19,373 nucleotides of DNA from an uncultured Psychrobacillus sp. (GCA_934234185.1 CAKQHO010000056.1:1-19373); one strand, 5' to 3'; positions 6,386-14,405 are shown, counted from the first letter of the stretch. Made by a program: numbers and translations. The notes: generated from the letters alone by a model not told the origin.

Positions 6386-6541
6386 ATGGGTAGATTATTA
6401 TGGACAGTTATCGTAGTTCTTATTGTACTCTGGTTATTAGGTCTAGTATTAGAAATCGGTGGAGGATTAATTCACACATTATTAATAATTGCTGGTATTA
6501 TCTTTGTAATTCAGCTGGTTACTGGCCGTCGAGCCCTTTAA
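6386..6541 (+). CDS. lmo0937/DUF5670-type 51-residue membrane protein
   Basis: A complete small gene: ATG 6386, TAA 6539-6541, with AAAGGATGAG about 6 nt upstream. The product (MGRLLWTVIVVLIVLWLLGL, then a GGG hinge, then a second hydrophobic helix ending VTGRRAL) is a two-helix hairpin. The N-terminal W and the mid-chain GGxxH hinge fit the lmo0937 (DUF5670) family of tiny Firmicute membrane proteins with no known function. It has a sigma-B-type promoter upstream, so it is probably a general-stress protein. It is followed by 76 bp and a shared bidirectional terminator at 6618-6654. Confidence 0.85.
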   Translation: MGRLLWTVIVVLIVLWLLGLVLEIGGGLIHTLLIIAGIIFVIQLVTGRRAL

Positions 6542-6617
6542 CTAATTACTAAACTTAATCTTTTGAAATATGTATTCTTAGTAATCTAATAACTTGGCTT
6601 TATACTTTCAAAGCTAG

Positions 6618-6654
6618 AAAAAGAAGTCGCCTCTTTAGGAAGCGACTTCTTTTT
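6618..6654. terminator. Bidirectional intrinsic terminator
   Basis: AAAAAGAAGTCGC (6618-6630) pairs with GCGACTTCTTTTT (6642-6654) across an 11-nt loop, with A/T runs on both sides. It ends the DUF5670 gene on the plus strand and the double-GNAT/cad unit on the minus strand. Confidence 0.9.
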
Positions 6655-7766
6655 TAGTATCTTGTTTTGGCATAAATACAAGTATCTCGTAAGCTATTTC
6701 CATCTGGTGATAGAGAGTCATGCCGAAGTATTCCTTCTAATCTAAAGGCAAGCCTTTCTGCTACCGATCTGCTTCTAACATTATCACTATCGCATCTTAT
6801 CTCTATACGATTTGCTTTCAATTCTTCAAAGGCAAACTGAGTGATTCTATCTACTGCCTCTGTCATATACCCTTTTCCCTCAAACTTGCTATCAATCCAG
6901 TAGCCAATTTCAAACTTACGTACCTTCCAATCTATTCTATGAAGACCTGAAGAACCTACAAACTCTCCTGTATCCTTCAGAAACAAATGAAGTCGCAAAT
7001 CATCTCTTGTTATAAAATTAGCTATTGCCTTACGAAGATTTGTTGTAGTTTGCTCTAAGGATTGTTGAGTTTGAGCCCAAGGCATCCACTGCTTTAAAGC
7101 GGTATGGGAATTAATAATTGCTTTCCATACATCTTCTGTATCCTCTACTCTAGGAGCTCTAATAATTAATCTTTCCGACTCAAAAACCTCAGAGAAGTAT
7201 TGATTATCATCTAATTCTTCTATTTTCACATGGAAGCCGTCATCCCAATTCACAGGAGTAGCCGTTCCCTTCAAAAAGTCCTCTCTAGTCATACCGTAAG
7301 TTACAGCATCATAGTAAGAGGCTTCCTTAGGGGAAAACCATGCCTGTCTTAACTGAGCTTCTTTTACAAAGCCAGCTCGTTCAAAGGTTTTTCTCATTGC
7401 AAAATTATCTTGTCTAGTATGACCTTCCAAACGAATTTTCTCCTCCGGCAATTGGAATACATATTCAGCTACTAGCTTTAGAGCACGAGGTCCATAGCCT
7501 TGCCCCCTCTTTTCATCTGCTATTCGAAGGTCAAAAAGTGGTATCTCATCTCTCAGGTCGTAAATCTTAACAATTCCAACTTTTTCCTCTTCCTCATTTT
7601 CTACCCAAAAGGTTTTGACTTCATCCGATTGGTATCCGCCCTCTTCTATCGTTTTCTCTACCAATTCTCTCGCGGGATGTGAATTCCCATGATATGGCCA
7701 TGTATTTGTTGTTAAGAAATGAATGAGCAGCTCTTGCTCCTCCATTGTCCATTCTGTAAGCTTCAT
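6654..7766 (-). CDS. Tandem two-domain GNAT acetyltransferase
   Basis: A 370-residue protein containing two GNAT domains in one chain. The N-terminal domain (about 1-165) has FDLRIADEKRGQGYGPRALK with the acetyl-CoA loop at 87-92 and the NFAMRKTFERAGF helix. The C-terminal domain (about 195-370) starts FESERLIIRAPRVEDTEDVW and carries IGYWIDSKFEGKGYMTEAVD (loop about 296-300) and NVRSRSVAERLAF, the pattern of RimJ/RimL/YdaF-type acetyltransferases. Each half is about the length of a complete enzyme, so this is a fusion and not one enlarged domain. The start ATG has ACGGAGGGG upstream. It begins 19 bp after the cadA stop codon without a terminator between, so it may be read as the third gene of the cad operon. 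The substrates are unknown. Confidence 0.88.
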   Translation of the reverse strand: MKLTEWTMEEQELLIHFLTTNTWPYHGNSHPARELVEKTIEEGGYQSDEVKTFWVENEEEEKVGIVKIYDLRDEIPLFDLRIADEKRGQGYGPRALKLVAEYVFQLPEEKIRLEGHTRQDNFAMRKTFERAGFVKEAQLRQAWFSPKEASYYDAVTYGMTREDFLKGTATPVNWDDGFHVKIEELDDNQYFSEVFESERLIIRAPRVEDTEDVWKAIINSHTALKQWMPWAQTQQSLEQTTTNLRKAIANFITRDDLRLHLFLKDTGEFVGSSGLHRIDWKVRKFEIGYWIDSKFEGKGYMTEAVDRITQFAFEELKANRIEIRCDSDNVRSRSVAERLAFRLEGILRHDSLSPDGNSLRDTCIYAKTRY

Positions 7767-7785
7767 TTTTACCCCTCCGTACCTC

Positions 7786-9882
7786 TTACTTTTGCACCCT
7801 TAATAATCGCAATGAATTTAGTACCACTAGTAAAGTTGCTCCCATATCTGCAAAAATAGCAATCCATAAGGTTAACCATCCTGGGATAATTAACAGCAAC
7901 GCAATAATCTTTAATCCTAATGCAAACATAATATTTTCTTTAATAATATGCAATGCTTTTCTACTTAGACGGATGGTATAAGGTAGCTTTTCTAAGTCAT
8001 CAGCCATTAAAGCTATGTCTGCTGTTTCTAAAGCAGCATCAGTTCCAGCTCCTCCCATGGCAATTCCAACTGAGGAAGCCGCTAATGCTGGGGCATCATT
8101 TACTCCATCGCCGACCATCGCTACTGCACCAAACCTATTTTTTAATAGTTTAATAGCAGCTAACTTCTGTTCAGGCATAAGTTCCGCTTCCACATCAGTC
8201 ATCCCTAGTCTTTTAGCAATTGCAGCTGCAGTACGCTTATCATCACCTGTAAGCATAACCGTATGCTTAATACCAGACCCTTGAAGGTCAGATAGTACCT
8301 GATGACTTGATTCCCTAATAGGGTCTGCCACTGCAATAAATCCTTTATATATACCATTTTTCATAGCAAGCATAACCGTATTCCCTTGTAGCTGCAGCTC
8401 CTCTATTTTATGAACAGTCTCCTGGGATATCTCACAAGAAGAAGTAATCCAATTCACACTTCCTATAGACCATTTAACTCCCCCTACAATACCCTCTGCA
8501 CCTTTACCGGTAATAGAATGAAACTCTTCCACCTCAAGGGGCTGAATATTGATTTTGGTAGCATATTGAACAATAGATTGAGCCAGAGGATGCTGGGAAT
8601 AGGTTTCTATAGACATAACATTCTGCACGAATTCTATAATGTCTTCCGCTTCTATCTGCGTAACCTCTGGATATCCCTTCGTTAAAGTACCTGTTTTATC
8701 AAAGGCAACGGCTTTTATTCTCCCAATCTCCTCTAAGTAGGCCCCTCCCTTAATAAGTACTCCTTGTTTTGCAGCATTTCCTATTGCAGTTACAATTGCC
8801 ACCGGAGTAGATACAACTAATGCACACGGACATCCCACTACCAATACCGCAAGCCCTTGGTACACCCACAGATGCCAATCAGCTCCAAATAAAGGAGGTA
8901 TGACCGCCACCAAAAAGGCAATAGCAATGATGATCGGCGTATAATATTTCGCAAATTTATCGACAAACCGTTGAGAAGGAGCCTTTTCTGCCTGCGCTTC
9001 CTCTACTAAATGAATTATTTTAGCAATCGTTGTATCTTCCACTCGTTTGGTTACTTTAACCTCAAGTGATCCTTCTTCATTTAATGTGCCAGCAAATACT
9101 TCATCGCCAAGAGCTTTTGATACTGGAACAGATTCCCCGGTGATGGATGCCTGATTAACAGTCGATGTCCCCTTGATAACTATGCCATCCATAGCTATTT
9201 TTTGACCTGGCTTTACCACTAAAATACTATCTATATTGATATGCTCTGTCTCCAACTCTACTAAGCTGTTACCTTCCCTAATAGTCGCTGTTTTTGGCGC
9301 AATATCTATTAAGTCACTAATAGATTGGCGAGCCTTGTTTAAAGAATATGCCTCCAAAGCTTCACTAACAGCAAATAAGAAAACTACTACTGCTCCTTCA
9401 CGCCATTCTCCAATAATAGCTGCTCCTATAATAGCAATGGTCATTAATGTTTTCATGTCAAACTCTAATTTCATTAAATTAATGAAGCCACTTTTAAATA
9501 AATCAAAGCCTCCAACTAAAATTGAAATGAGGAATAATCCAATTGCAAGGGGGTGATTTTCGGCAAATATAATAGAAGTTCCAATTCCCGCAGCTAAAAA
9601 CAAGAAGGAAATCATCGTAAGTATATTTTCTTTCTGCTGGAAAAATGGTTTCTTCTCAATACTCCTTCTACCGAGTGGGACTACCTTTATCCCATCAAAT
9701 GCTCCGGCCATTTCAATCTCCTCTACCGATGCATTACCAACAATAGACACTTTAGAAGCCCCAAAGTTAACTAATGCATCTTTTACCTTAGGAAGCTCTT
9801 TTATATTTTTTTCAAACTTCATAGCACAATTAGCACATGAGAGATTCTCTAATCTATATTCCTTCTTCTCCACCGGTTTCAC
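7786..9882 (-). CDS. cadA: CadA, Cd2+/Zn2+/Co2+ exporting P1B-type ATPase
   Basis: A 698-residue heavy-metal pump. An N-terminal metal-binding domain carries CANC (C16, C19). Six to eight membrane helices follow, with the CPC metal site at 351-353 (VVGCPCALVVSTPVA). Actuator motif TGES is at 248-251, phosphorylation motif DKTGT at 395-399, HP at 431-432, TGDD at 545-548 and GDGVND at 591-596. The last helix has DMGATLLVVLNSLRLL, where the aspartate (D679) is the extra ligand of the Zn/Cd/Pb (CadA/ZntA) class. The start is a GTG. GTG at 9882 overlaps cadC by 29 bp, and GTG at 9873 has better spacing to an AAGG, so the true start could be three codons later. Overlap implies translational coupling with cadC. 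Confidence 0.95.
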   Translation of the reverse strand: MKPVEKKEYRLENLSCANCAMKFEKNIKELPKVKDALVNFGASKVSIVGNASVEEIEMAGAFDGIKVVPLGRRSIEKKPFFQQKENILTMISFLFLAAGIGTSIIFAENHPLAIGLFLISILVGGFDLFKSGFINLMKLEFDMKTLMTIAIIGAAIIGEWREGAVVVFLFAVSEALEAYSLNKARQSISDLIDIAPKTATIREGNSLVELETEHINIDSILVVKPGQKIAMDGIVIKGTSTVNQASITGESVPVSKALGDEVFAGTLNEEGSLEVKVTKRVEDTTIAKIIHLVEEAQAEKAPSQRFVDKFAKYYTPIIIAIAFLVAVIPPLFGADWHLWVYQGLAVLVVGCPCALVVSTPVAIVTAIGNAAKQGVLIKGGAYLEEIGRIKAVAFDKTGTLTKGYPEVTQIEAEDIIEFVQNVMSIETYSQHPLAQSIVQYATKINIQPLEVEEFHSITGKGAEGIVGGVKWSIGSVNWITSSCEISQETVHKIEELQLQGNTVMLAMKNGIYKGFIAVADPIRESSHQVLSDLQGSGIKHTVMLTGDDKRTAAAIAKRLGMTDVEAELMPEQKLAAIKLLKNRFGAVAMVGDGVNDAPALAASSVGIAMGGAGTDAALETADIALMADDLEKLPYTIRLSRKALHIIKENIMFALGLKIIALLLIIPGWLTLWIAIFADMGATLLVVLNSLRLLRVQK

Positions 9883-10231
9883 CTTCTTCTATGACATGTT
9901 CATACGCAACCTTGACCAGTTCATTTACATGATGATCCGCTAGCGAGTAAAAAATTTGTTTTCCTTTTCTTCTTGATTTCGCCAAAGATAAATCTCTTAA
10001 AAATCGGAGATGATGAGAAGCAGTTGCTGTAGAGGAACCGATTATTTCGCTAACATCACACACACATAGCTCTTCTTCAATAGTTAATGCATAGGCTATC
10101 TTTAGCCTTGTTTCATCTGCTAACGCTTTAAAAATTAAAGCTACCTTAGAAAGCTCTGGCAATCGTCTTTTTATTTCTCCTACTGCGTCCTCATTAACCA
10201 TAGTAACTTCACAAATATCTTTTTCCTGCAA
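9854..10231 (-). CDS. cadC: CadC, ArsR/SmtB-family metal-sensing repressor
   Basis: A 125-residue winged-helix repressor released from DNA by Cd(II), Pb(II) or Zn(II). I place the start at a TTG (10231) and not at the in-frame TTG six codons upstream: GAGGTGGG lies 4 nt before it, and the translation from there (LQEKDICEVTMVNED) lines up with S. aureus CadC (KKKDTCEIF). The helix-turn-helix region is SEIIGSSTATASHHLRFLRD. The alpha-3N metal site is ELCVCD (Cys56 and Cys58 in this numbering) with an N-terminal Cys7. The alpha-5 zinc-site pattern DxH...HxxE (D99, H101, H112, E115) is also present. It is the first gene of the cad operon, with operators upstream. Confidence 0.93.
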   Translation of the reverse strand: MQEKDICEVTMVNEDAVGEIKRRLPELSKVALIFKALADETRLKIAYALTIEEELCVCDVSEIIGSSTATASHHLRFLRDLSLAKSRRKGKQIFYSLADHHVNELVKVAYEHVIEEGETGGEEGI

Positions 10232-10245
10232 TTTGCCCACCTCAT

Positions 10246-10321
10246 TCAAATGACTATTTGATTGTATATTTAGTATATATTTAAACTATTCTAAATACAA
10301 CTCATTCAAATGGGCGTTTGA
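10246..10321 (-). promoter_or_regulatory. cad promoter with two flanking CadC-type operators
   Basis: On the minus strand a near-consensus sigma-A promoter has TTGTAT (10300-10295), a 17-nt spacer and TATACT (10277-10272). Two 7-2-7 inverted repeats flank it. TCAAATG-AC-TATTTGA (10246-10261) lies at the start site, and TCAAATG-GG-CGTTTGA (10306-10321) lies just upstream of the -35. Each has one mismatch. They resemble TCAAATA-type cad operators. The 12-mer CTCATTCAAATG is repeated exactly 60 bp apart (10241 and 10301). Confidence 0.7.
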
Positions 10322-10344
10322 GTGTTTTTTTACATTTTTTAATA

Positions 10345-10500
10345 ATGATGTATTATAATTATCAATCGCAGGGGATGACGAAAAGCTTTGGCTACGGAGA
10401 CGAGGCCTTGTGCTGGAAAAGAAAAAAGGCCGTACCCATTTTTGGATCGACCTGTTTCTAGAGCTATTTATCATATCGTTTTCATTACGTGTCTGAGCTG
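10345..10500. other. GC-rich intergenic segment of unknown nature
   Basis: This part of the 290-bp gap between the acylase gene and cadC contains no convincing gene. Bases 10371-10450 are 50 percent G+C, clearly above the surrounding AT-rich DNA. The segment includes an inverted repeat GGCCTT (10395-10400) / AAGGCC (10417-10422). Open frames run through it on both strands but lack ribosome binding sites. It could be a structured RNA, a remnant of acquired DNA or a decayed gene. No known riboswitch core was recognised. Confidence 0.3.
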
Positions 10501-10521
10501 AAGAAGCTTATTTAAATAATC

Positions 10522-12888
10522 CTAATCTCCTGCTGCTTTAAGAGTCAGCTCATATCCATCCTCCATACTGCCATTTATAATCGTGGTATGATAATTTCCC
10601 TCCGCCCAGTCTAGTACTTGGTTTTGATACCATGCTGATTTTATATGCCCACTTTGGCCTGGCCCTACAATATGGTAGGCTCTTGTTAAATCAGAAAGAT
10701 CTGCAACAAAACGCCAGGAAGCTCCGTGATTGACTCTTCCATCTTTTCCAAATCCGGCAGCTTGAACTGTAATACCAGATCCCCCAACCGGTACTGGTTT
10801 AGCATTTAAAAAGTAAGCAAGGATAGGAGATGCAGTTGATATCGGATGATCAAACGTCAGCTGATGGTAATCTCCCCACTTCCACTTCTCTTCGTTTGTG
10901 CCAAAGTCTTCTTCTATTTCCGTAACCGCTTTAATGAATGACTTGGTAACCCAAGAATCTACTCCACCGTACTCCTCCAACCAAATGCTGCTTTCACTAT
11001 TATATCCCTTGCGTAAAAGCTGGTCTGTGATATTACTTTTTCCCGGTAGCATTTCATAGACATCCTCTGGCATTTTCTTAGCAAACATCTCTACTGGTAG
11101 CATTTTCATCCACTTGTGAAATACTAAAGGTGCTGCCATTTCCTTATCATCAATTTTATTCCAATCAGAAAGTATTTGAATAATATCTTGATAATCCTCT
11201 AAGTTATTGGATTTGTTTAACGAGTCAATCATAGCAGGTAAAAATTCACGAGCATATAGATTTTCCTGATCCATTTGAAGATTCATCATATCTTCCTTCG
11301 TAAAATCATCCTTACCTTCTAGCACCTCTACTATTCGCTCGAAACGATACGATTGAGCCCAAAAATCGGTTATATGGTATGGATATGATTCATCTACCAC
11401 TTGGTTGTTAGCGGTGACTATAAAGCCCTCCTCCGGATTTACTATTTTCGGTAGCTCATCGTAAGGCACGTACCCTCTCCAGCCATAATCCGCGGAATCT
11501 CCTGGGACCGGTAATTGCCCATCTCCATTTTTCCTTAACGGAATTCTTCCATTTGCCTTATACGCGATTGTTCCATCTTTAGCCGCAAAAACAAAATTTT
11601 GCGCAGGAGCATGGAAGTCCTCTAAAGCTTCTTCAAACTCTTTCCAATTGGTGGATTTGTTCATTTTTAGAATTGCTTGCAGCTCTAAAGTCGGCGCTAA
11701 AGCAGTCCATTCCATTGAGAACAATGCTGGTGCATCTTCATTTTTAAATAGCACATCTGAGATGATAGGACCATGTCTTGTTACAACTACCTCGAAAGGC
11801 ACGGGCTGTTGACCTTTGACGTTCACCCTATAATTACGAACCACCGCCTGTTCCCATTTCCCCTCATATAAAAATTGCGTTCTTTCTTCTGGGTTTGGTG
11901 TCTCAATATAAAGATCCTGTACATCAGGACCTACATTTGTCACTCCCCAAGCAATATCATCGTTATGCCCTAAAATAATTCCCGGTATCCCCGCAAATAT
12001 AACACCACTTACATTTTGACTCGGTGATTGCAGATGCATTTGATACCAAATAGAGGGAGTGCTCAACCCTAAATGAGGGTCATCAGAAAGCAAAGGCATG
12101 CCACTCTCTGTTTTCTCTCCACTTACCACCCAGTTATTACTGCCATTAAACTCATTTGGTAAAATATCCGCATCAAAGTAACCGCTTACATTTACAGGGT
12201 TCTTTTTATTCGCTTCAATAATAGCAGGTGAATTCTCTGGATAAGTAATAAACAGTTCCTTTGCCTTGTCCTCTCCTAGCTCATTTAATGCCCAGTGTCT
12301 AATTGCGAGACTAGACCAGTTTCCACCAAGATCATATGCCATATACTTTCCGATGGTTAGTGAGTCGATTGGCGTCCATTCTGATGGTTCATACCCTAAC
12401 AACTTAAATTCATAACTAAGCTTGTTTTCTTCTAATGCATAGTCAATGAAAGCATTAACTCCCTCTGTGTACCACTTCAATACTTCCTTAGCATCTTCCC
12501 CATATCCATCATATGACTTTTCAGCTGCATTTCTTAATCCAAAGGTAAGAAAGAATTTATCTGTATTAAGCGCTCCCTCCCCTACAACCTCTGAAAGCTG
12601 ACCACTTGCTTGTCTTCTTGCTAAATCCATTTGAAAAAGTCTATCCTGTGCTTGTACAAAGCCTTGTGCTCTATACAGATCCGCATCAGAATCAGCTTGA
12701 ATATGTGGTACTCCATCTTCATCTCTTGTCACTCGTACATCTCTATCAAGCACGGATAATGCAAGTTCGCCCTCTATAACAGGCTTTGTACTAGACAAAT
12801 ATACATTTAAACCAATCACTGCAATAAGAATAATAGTTAGTATGCTCCCCAGTGTCCAAGCTGTTATTTTCCATCCCTTTTTCATCAA
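10522..12888 (-). CDS. Penicillin acylase family Ntn-hydrolase
   Basis: A 788-residue secreted or membrane-anchored amidase precursor. The N-terminus has a long hydrophobic segment (WTLGSILTIILIAVIGLNVY, about 11-30) with a KK-rich start, so it is a signal peptide or anchor. The alpha chain contains VRVTRDEDGVPHIQADSDAD and QGFVQAQDRLFQMDLARRQA. Autocatalytic processing is expected before S250 in NEFNGSNNWVVSG, which frees the nucleophile serine. The beta chain has LLSDDPHL with H272 and, near the end, GRVNHGASWRFVADL with the oxyanion asparagine. Family members hydrolyse beta-lactam side chains, acyl-homoserine lactones or other N-acyl compounds; the substrate cannot be read from sequence. 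AAAAGGAG precedes the ATG by 7 nt. It lies downstream of the murB terminator. Confidence 0.93.
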   Translation of the reverse strand: MMKKGWKITAWTLGSILTIILIAVIGLNVYLSSTKPVIEGELALSVLDRDVRVTRDEDGVPHIQADSDADLYRAQGFVQAQDRLFQMDLARRQASGQLSEVVGEGALNTDKFFLTFGLRNAAEKSYDGYGEDAKEVLKWYTEGVNAFIDYALEENKLSYEFKLLGYEPSEWTPIDSLTIGKYMAYDLGGNWSSLAIRHWALNELGEDKAKELFITYPENSPAIIEANKKNPVNVSGYFDADILPNEFNGSNNWVVSGEKTESGMPLLSDDPHLGLSTPSIWYQMHLQSPSQNVSGVIFAGIPGIILGHNDDIAWGVTNVGPDVQDLYIETPNPEERTQFLYEGKWEQAVVRNYRVNVKGQQPVPFEVVVTRHGPIISDVLFKNEDAPALFSMEWTALAPTLELQAILKMNKSTNWKEFEEALEDFHAPAQNFVFAAKDGTIAYKANGRIPLRKNGDGQLPVPGDSADYGWRGYVPYDELPKIVNPEEGFIVTANNQVVDESYPYHITDFWAQSYRFERIVEVLEGKDDFTKEDMMNLQMDQENLYAREFLPAMIDSLNKSNNLEDYQDIIQILSDWNKIDDKEMAAPLVFHKWMKMLPVEMFAKKMPEDVYEMLPGKSNITDQLLRKGYNSESSIWLEEYGGVDSWVTKSFIKAVTEIEEDFGTNEEKWKWGDYHQLTFDHPISTASPILAYFLNAKPVPVGGSGITVQAAGFGKDGRVNHGASWRFVADLSDLTRAYHIVGPGQSGHIKSAWYQNQVLDWAEGNYHTTIINGSMEDGYELTLKAAGD

Positions 12889-12957
12889 AACACTCCTTTT
12901 CCACTATAGCAATATTCGACAGCGGCCTGGATTTTCCTTCCAATATTTTTTGTGAGT

Positions 12958-12994
12958 CTAAAGAAAAAACCTATGAATCATTCTATTCATAGGT
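12958..12994 (-). terminator. Intrinsic terminator of murB
   Basis: ACCTATGAAT (12969-12978) pairs with ATTCATAGGT (12985-12994) across a 6-nt loop. On the minus strand the stem is followed by TTTTTCTTT (12968-12960). Confidence 0.88.
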
Positions 12995-13005
12995 CGGTTT
13001 ATATA

Positions 13006-13944
13006 TTATTTTTCGTTTTCTCCAACTATTTTTACTTCAAGCTCAAGCTCTACACCAAATTTTTCGTGAACTTTTTCTTGTACCATCTTAATGGTATTAA
13101 TATAGTCTGTAGCTGTTGCATTTTTTTTATTTACAATAAAACCTGCATGCTTGGTAGAAACCTCTGCTCCACCATAGCCTTTCCCCTGTAAATCACTATC
13201 CTGGATTAACTTCCCAGCGAAATATCCAGGCGGTCTCTTGAATACACTACCAGCAGAAGGATATTCAAGTGGTTGTTTAGACTCTCTTTGGAAAGTAAGA
13301 TCAGCAATTTTCGCTTGAATTTCATCTGGCTTCCCAGCATTAAGCTCAAATTCAGCAGATAAAACATAATAGCCTTTTTTTGAGATAATGCTTTTACGGT
13401 ACTCTAATTCTAATTCATCCTTTGACAGAACTAACTTTTCACCAGATGGAGTTAATACTGTACAAAACCGAATCACATCTTTAATCTCGCCACCGTATGC
13501 TCCTGCATTCATCACCATAGCTCCACCAACGGAACCTGGTATCCCGCAAGCAAATTCCAACCCAGTAAGTGATTCCTTCGCCGCAGCTCTAGAAACATCT
13601 ATTATATCTGCTCCACTTTCTGCTATTACTCGGTTACCATCAACTGTAATTGTATTTAAATGTTTTAAGCAAAGGACGATACCGCGTACTCCACCATCTC
13701 GAACTACCATATTAGATCCATTACCTAAAAGCAATAGCGGAATATTATTTTCATAGGAATAACGAACAACAAAAGCAACTTCCTCTTCTGTTGCTGGCGT
13801 AACAAATAAATCAGCCTTGCCGCCCATCTTAGTCATTGTATGCAAATTTAGTGTTTCATCTACTTTTACGTTATTAGGGTCTAGCTTTGTAGTCAAACCA
13901 ACATACCATTCTTGTTTACTCAAAAAAGACAATCCCTTCTTCAT
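13006..13944 (-). CDS. murB: UDP-N-acetylenolpyruvoylglucosamine reductase, MurB
   Basis: A 312-residue cytoplasmic FAD enzyme that makes UDP-MurNAc, the second committed step of peptidoglycan synthesis. The FAD-binding domain includes TMTKMGGKADLFVTPATEEE, LLGNGSNMVVRDGGVRGIVL (about 72-91) and GIPGSVGGAMVMNAGAYGGE (about 134-153). The substrate domain is the short type II form of Gram-positive MurB, with EYPSAGSVFKRPPGYFAGKLIQ-like sequence holding the proton-donor serine S233 and the C-terminal LEVKIVGE with the catalytic glutamate, probably E303. The start ATG has AAGGTGA about 8 nt upstream. Its gap to hxlR (about 55 bp) contains no visible terminator, so hxlR transcripts may extend into murB. 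Confidence 0.96.
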   Translation of the reverse strand: MKKGLSFLSKQEWYVGLTTKLDPNNVKVDETLNLHTMTKMGGKADLFVTPATEEEVAFVVRYSYENNIPLLLLGNGSNMVVRDGGVRGIVLCLKHLNTITVDGNRVIAESGADIIDVSRAAAKESLTGLEFACGIPGSVGGAMVMNAGAYGGEIKDVIRFCTVLTPSGEKLVLSKDELELEYRKSIISKKGYYVLSAEFELNAGKPDEIQAKIADLTFQRESKQPLEYPSAGSVFKRPPGYFAGKLIQDSDLQGKGYGGAEVSTKHAGFIVNKKNATATDYINTIKMVQEKVHEKFGVELELEVKIVGENEK

Positions 13945-13999
13945 TAACCTGTCACCTTACATAGTATGCGTTCTTCCAGAATATTTTTCAAGAAAATTA

Positions 14000-14305
14000 C
14001 TATAACCATTCTTTAGACCATGATTCTATACTTAATACGACTCCCTTTAGCGCTAAACCTTTATCTGTTAAATTATATTCTACTCGTATAGGAACTTCAG
14101 AATAGACCTTTCTATCGACTATTCCCTCTTTTTCCAGTTCCTTCAGACGCTCTGATAATAACCGACCGCTTATTGGCAAGGAAGACTCTATCTCATTAAA
14201 TCTTTTTGCACCGTCTAGTAACTGGTAGACAATTAAGGCTGTCCACCTCTTACCAATCAACTCCATCGCTTTTGATAAGCGTGGACATAATGGTATCTCT
14301 TTCAT
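14000..14305 (-). CDS. HxlR-family regulator, YodB-like with one N-terminal cysteine
   Basis: A 101-residue winged-helix regulator. The start is the ATG at 14305, with AGAGGTGAG about 8 nt upstream; a GTG three codons earlier lacks such a site. The sequence MKEIPLCPRLSKAMELIGKR then W, followed by AKRFNEIESSLP and LLSERLKELEKEGIVDRKVY, lines up closely with B. subtilis YodB. C7 corresponds to YodB C6, the redox-sensing cysteine. The C-terminal cysteines of YodB are absent, so it would be a one-cysteine sensor. YodB and CatR repress quinone and diamide detoxification genes. The gene is divergent from yceI across 209 bp carrying two promoters and inverted repeats, so yceI is a likely target. 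Confidence 0.88.
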   Translation of the reverse strand: MKEIPLCPRLSKAMELIGKRWTALIVYQLLDGAKRFNEIESSLPISGRLLSERLKELEKEGIVDRKVYSEVPIRVEYNLTDKGLALKGVVLSIESWSKEWL

Positions 14306-14328
14306 AGTACTCACCTCTATAACTTGAT

Positions 14329-14357
14329 ATTATAGACCCTTTTCAATACATTTGCAA
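14329..14357 (-). promoter_or_regulatory. Sigma-A promoter of hxlR
   Basis: On the minus strand TTGCAA (14357-14352), a 17-nt spacer and a perfect TATAAT (14334-14329). Expected start is near 14322, about 17 nt before the ATG. A perfect palindrome (AGTAATT-T-AATTACT, 14363-14377) lies immediately upstream of the -35. Confidence 0.75.
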
Positions 14358-14362
14358 AAAAT

Positions 14363-14377
14363 AGTAATTTAATTACT
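14363..14377. promoter_or_regulatory. Palindrome upstream of the hxlR -35
   Basis: AGTAATT-T-AATTACT is a perfect 7-1-7 inverted repeat between the divergent hxlR and yceI promoters. It touches the -35 of yceI (14377-14382). It is a candidate operator for the HxlR protein, sharing the GTAA/TTAC core with the site at 14403-14423. Confidence 0.45.
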
Positions 14378-14405
14378 TGACGTAATTTTGTTATTAATAT
14401 ATAGT
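14377..14405 (+). promoter_or_regulatory. Sigma-A promoter of yceI
   Basis: TTGACG (14377-14382), a 17-nt spacer, then TATAGT (14400-14405). Expected start is near 14412, inside the inverted repeat at 14403-14423. The leader to the yceI ATG would be about 100 nt. Confidence 0.75.

Noticed and set aside
8015..8284. Plus-strand ORFs opposite cadA
   Set aside because: They are antisense shadows of the well-conserved cadA frame without ribosome binding sites.
10345..10470. A known riboswitch in the GC-rich gap
   Set aside because: I compared it with the cores I remember (purine, SAM, TPP, c-di-GMP, guanidine, fluoride, Mn2+) and none fits; there is also no terminator or gene start placed suitably downstream on the plus strand.
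10286..10474. 62-codon minus-strand ORF upstream of cadC
   Set aside because: It has no ribosome binding site, runs through the cad promoter and upstream operator, and has low-complexity serine/arginine composition.
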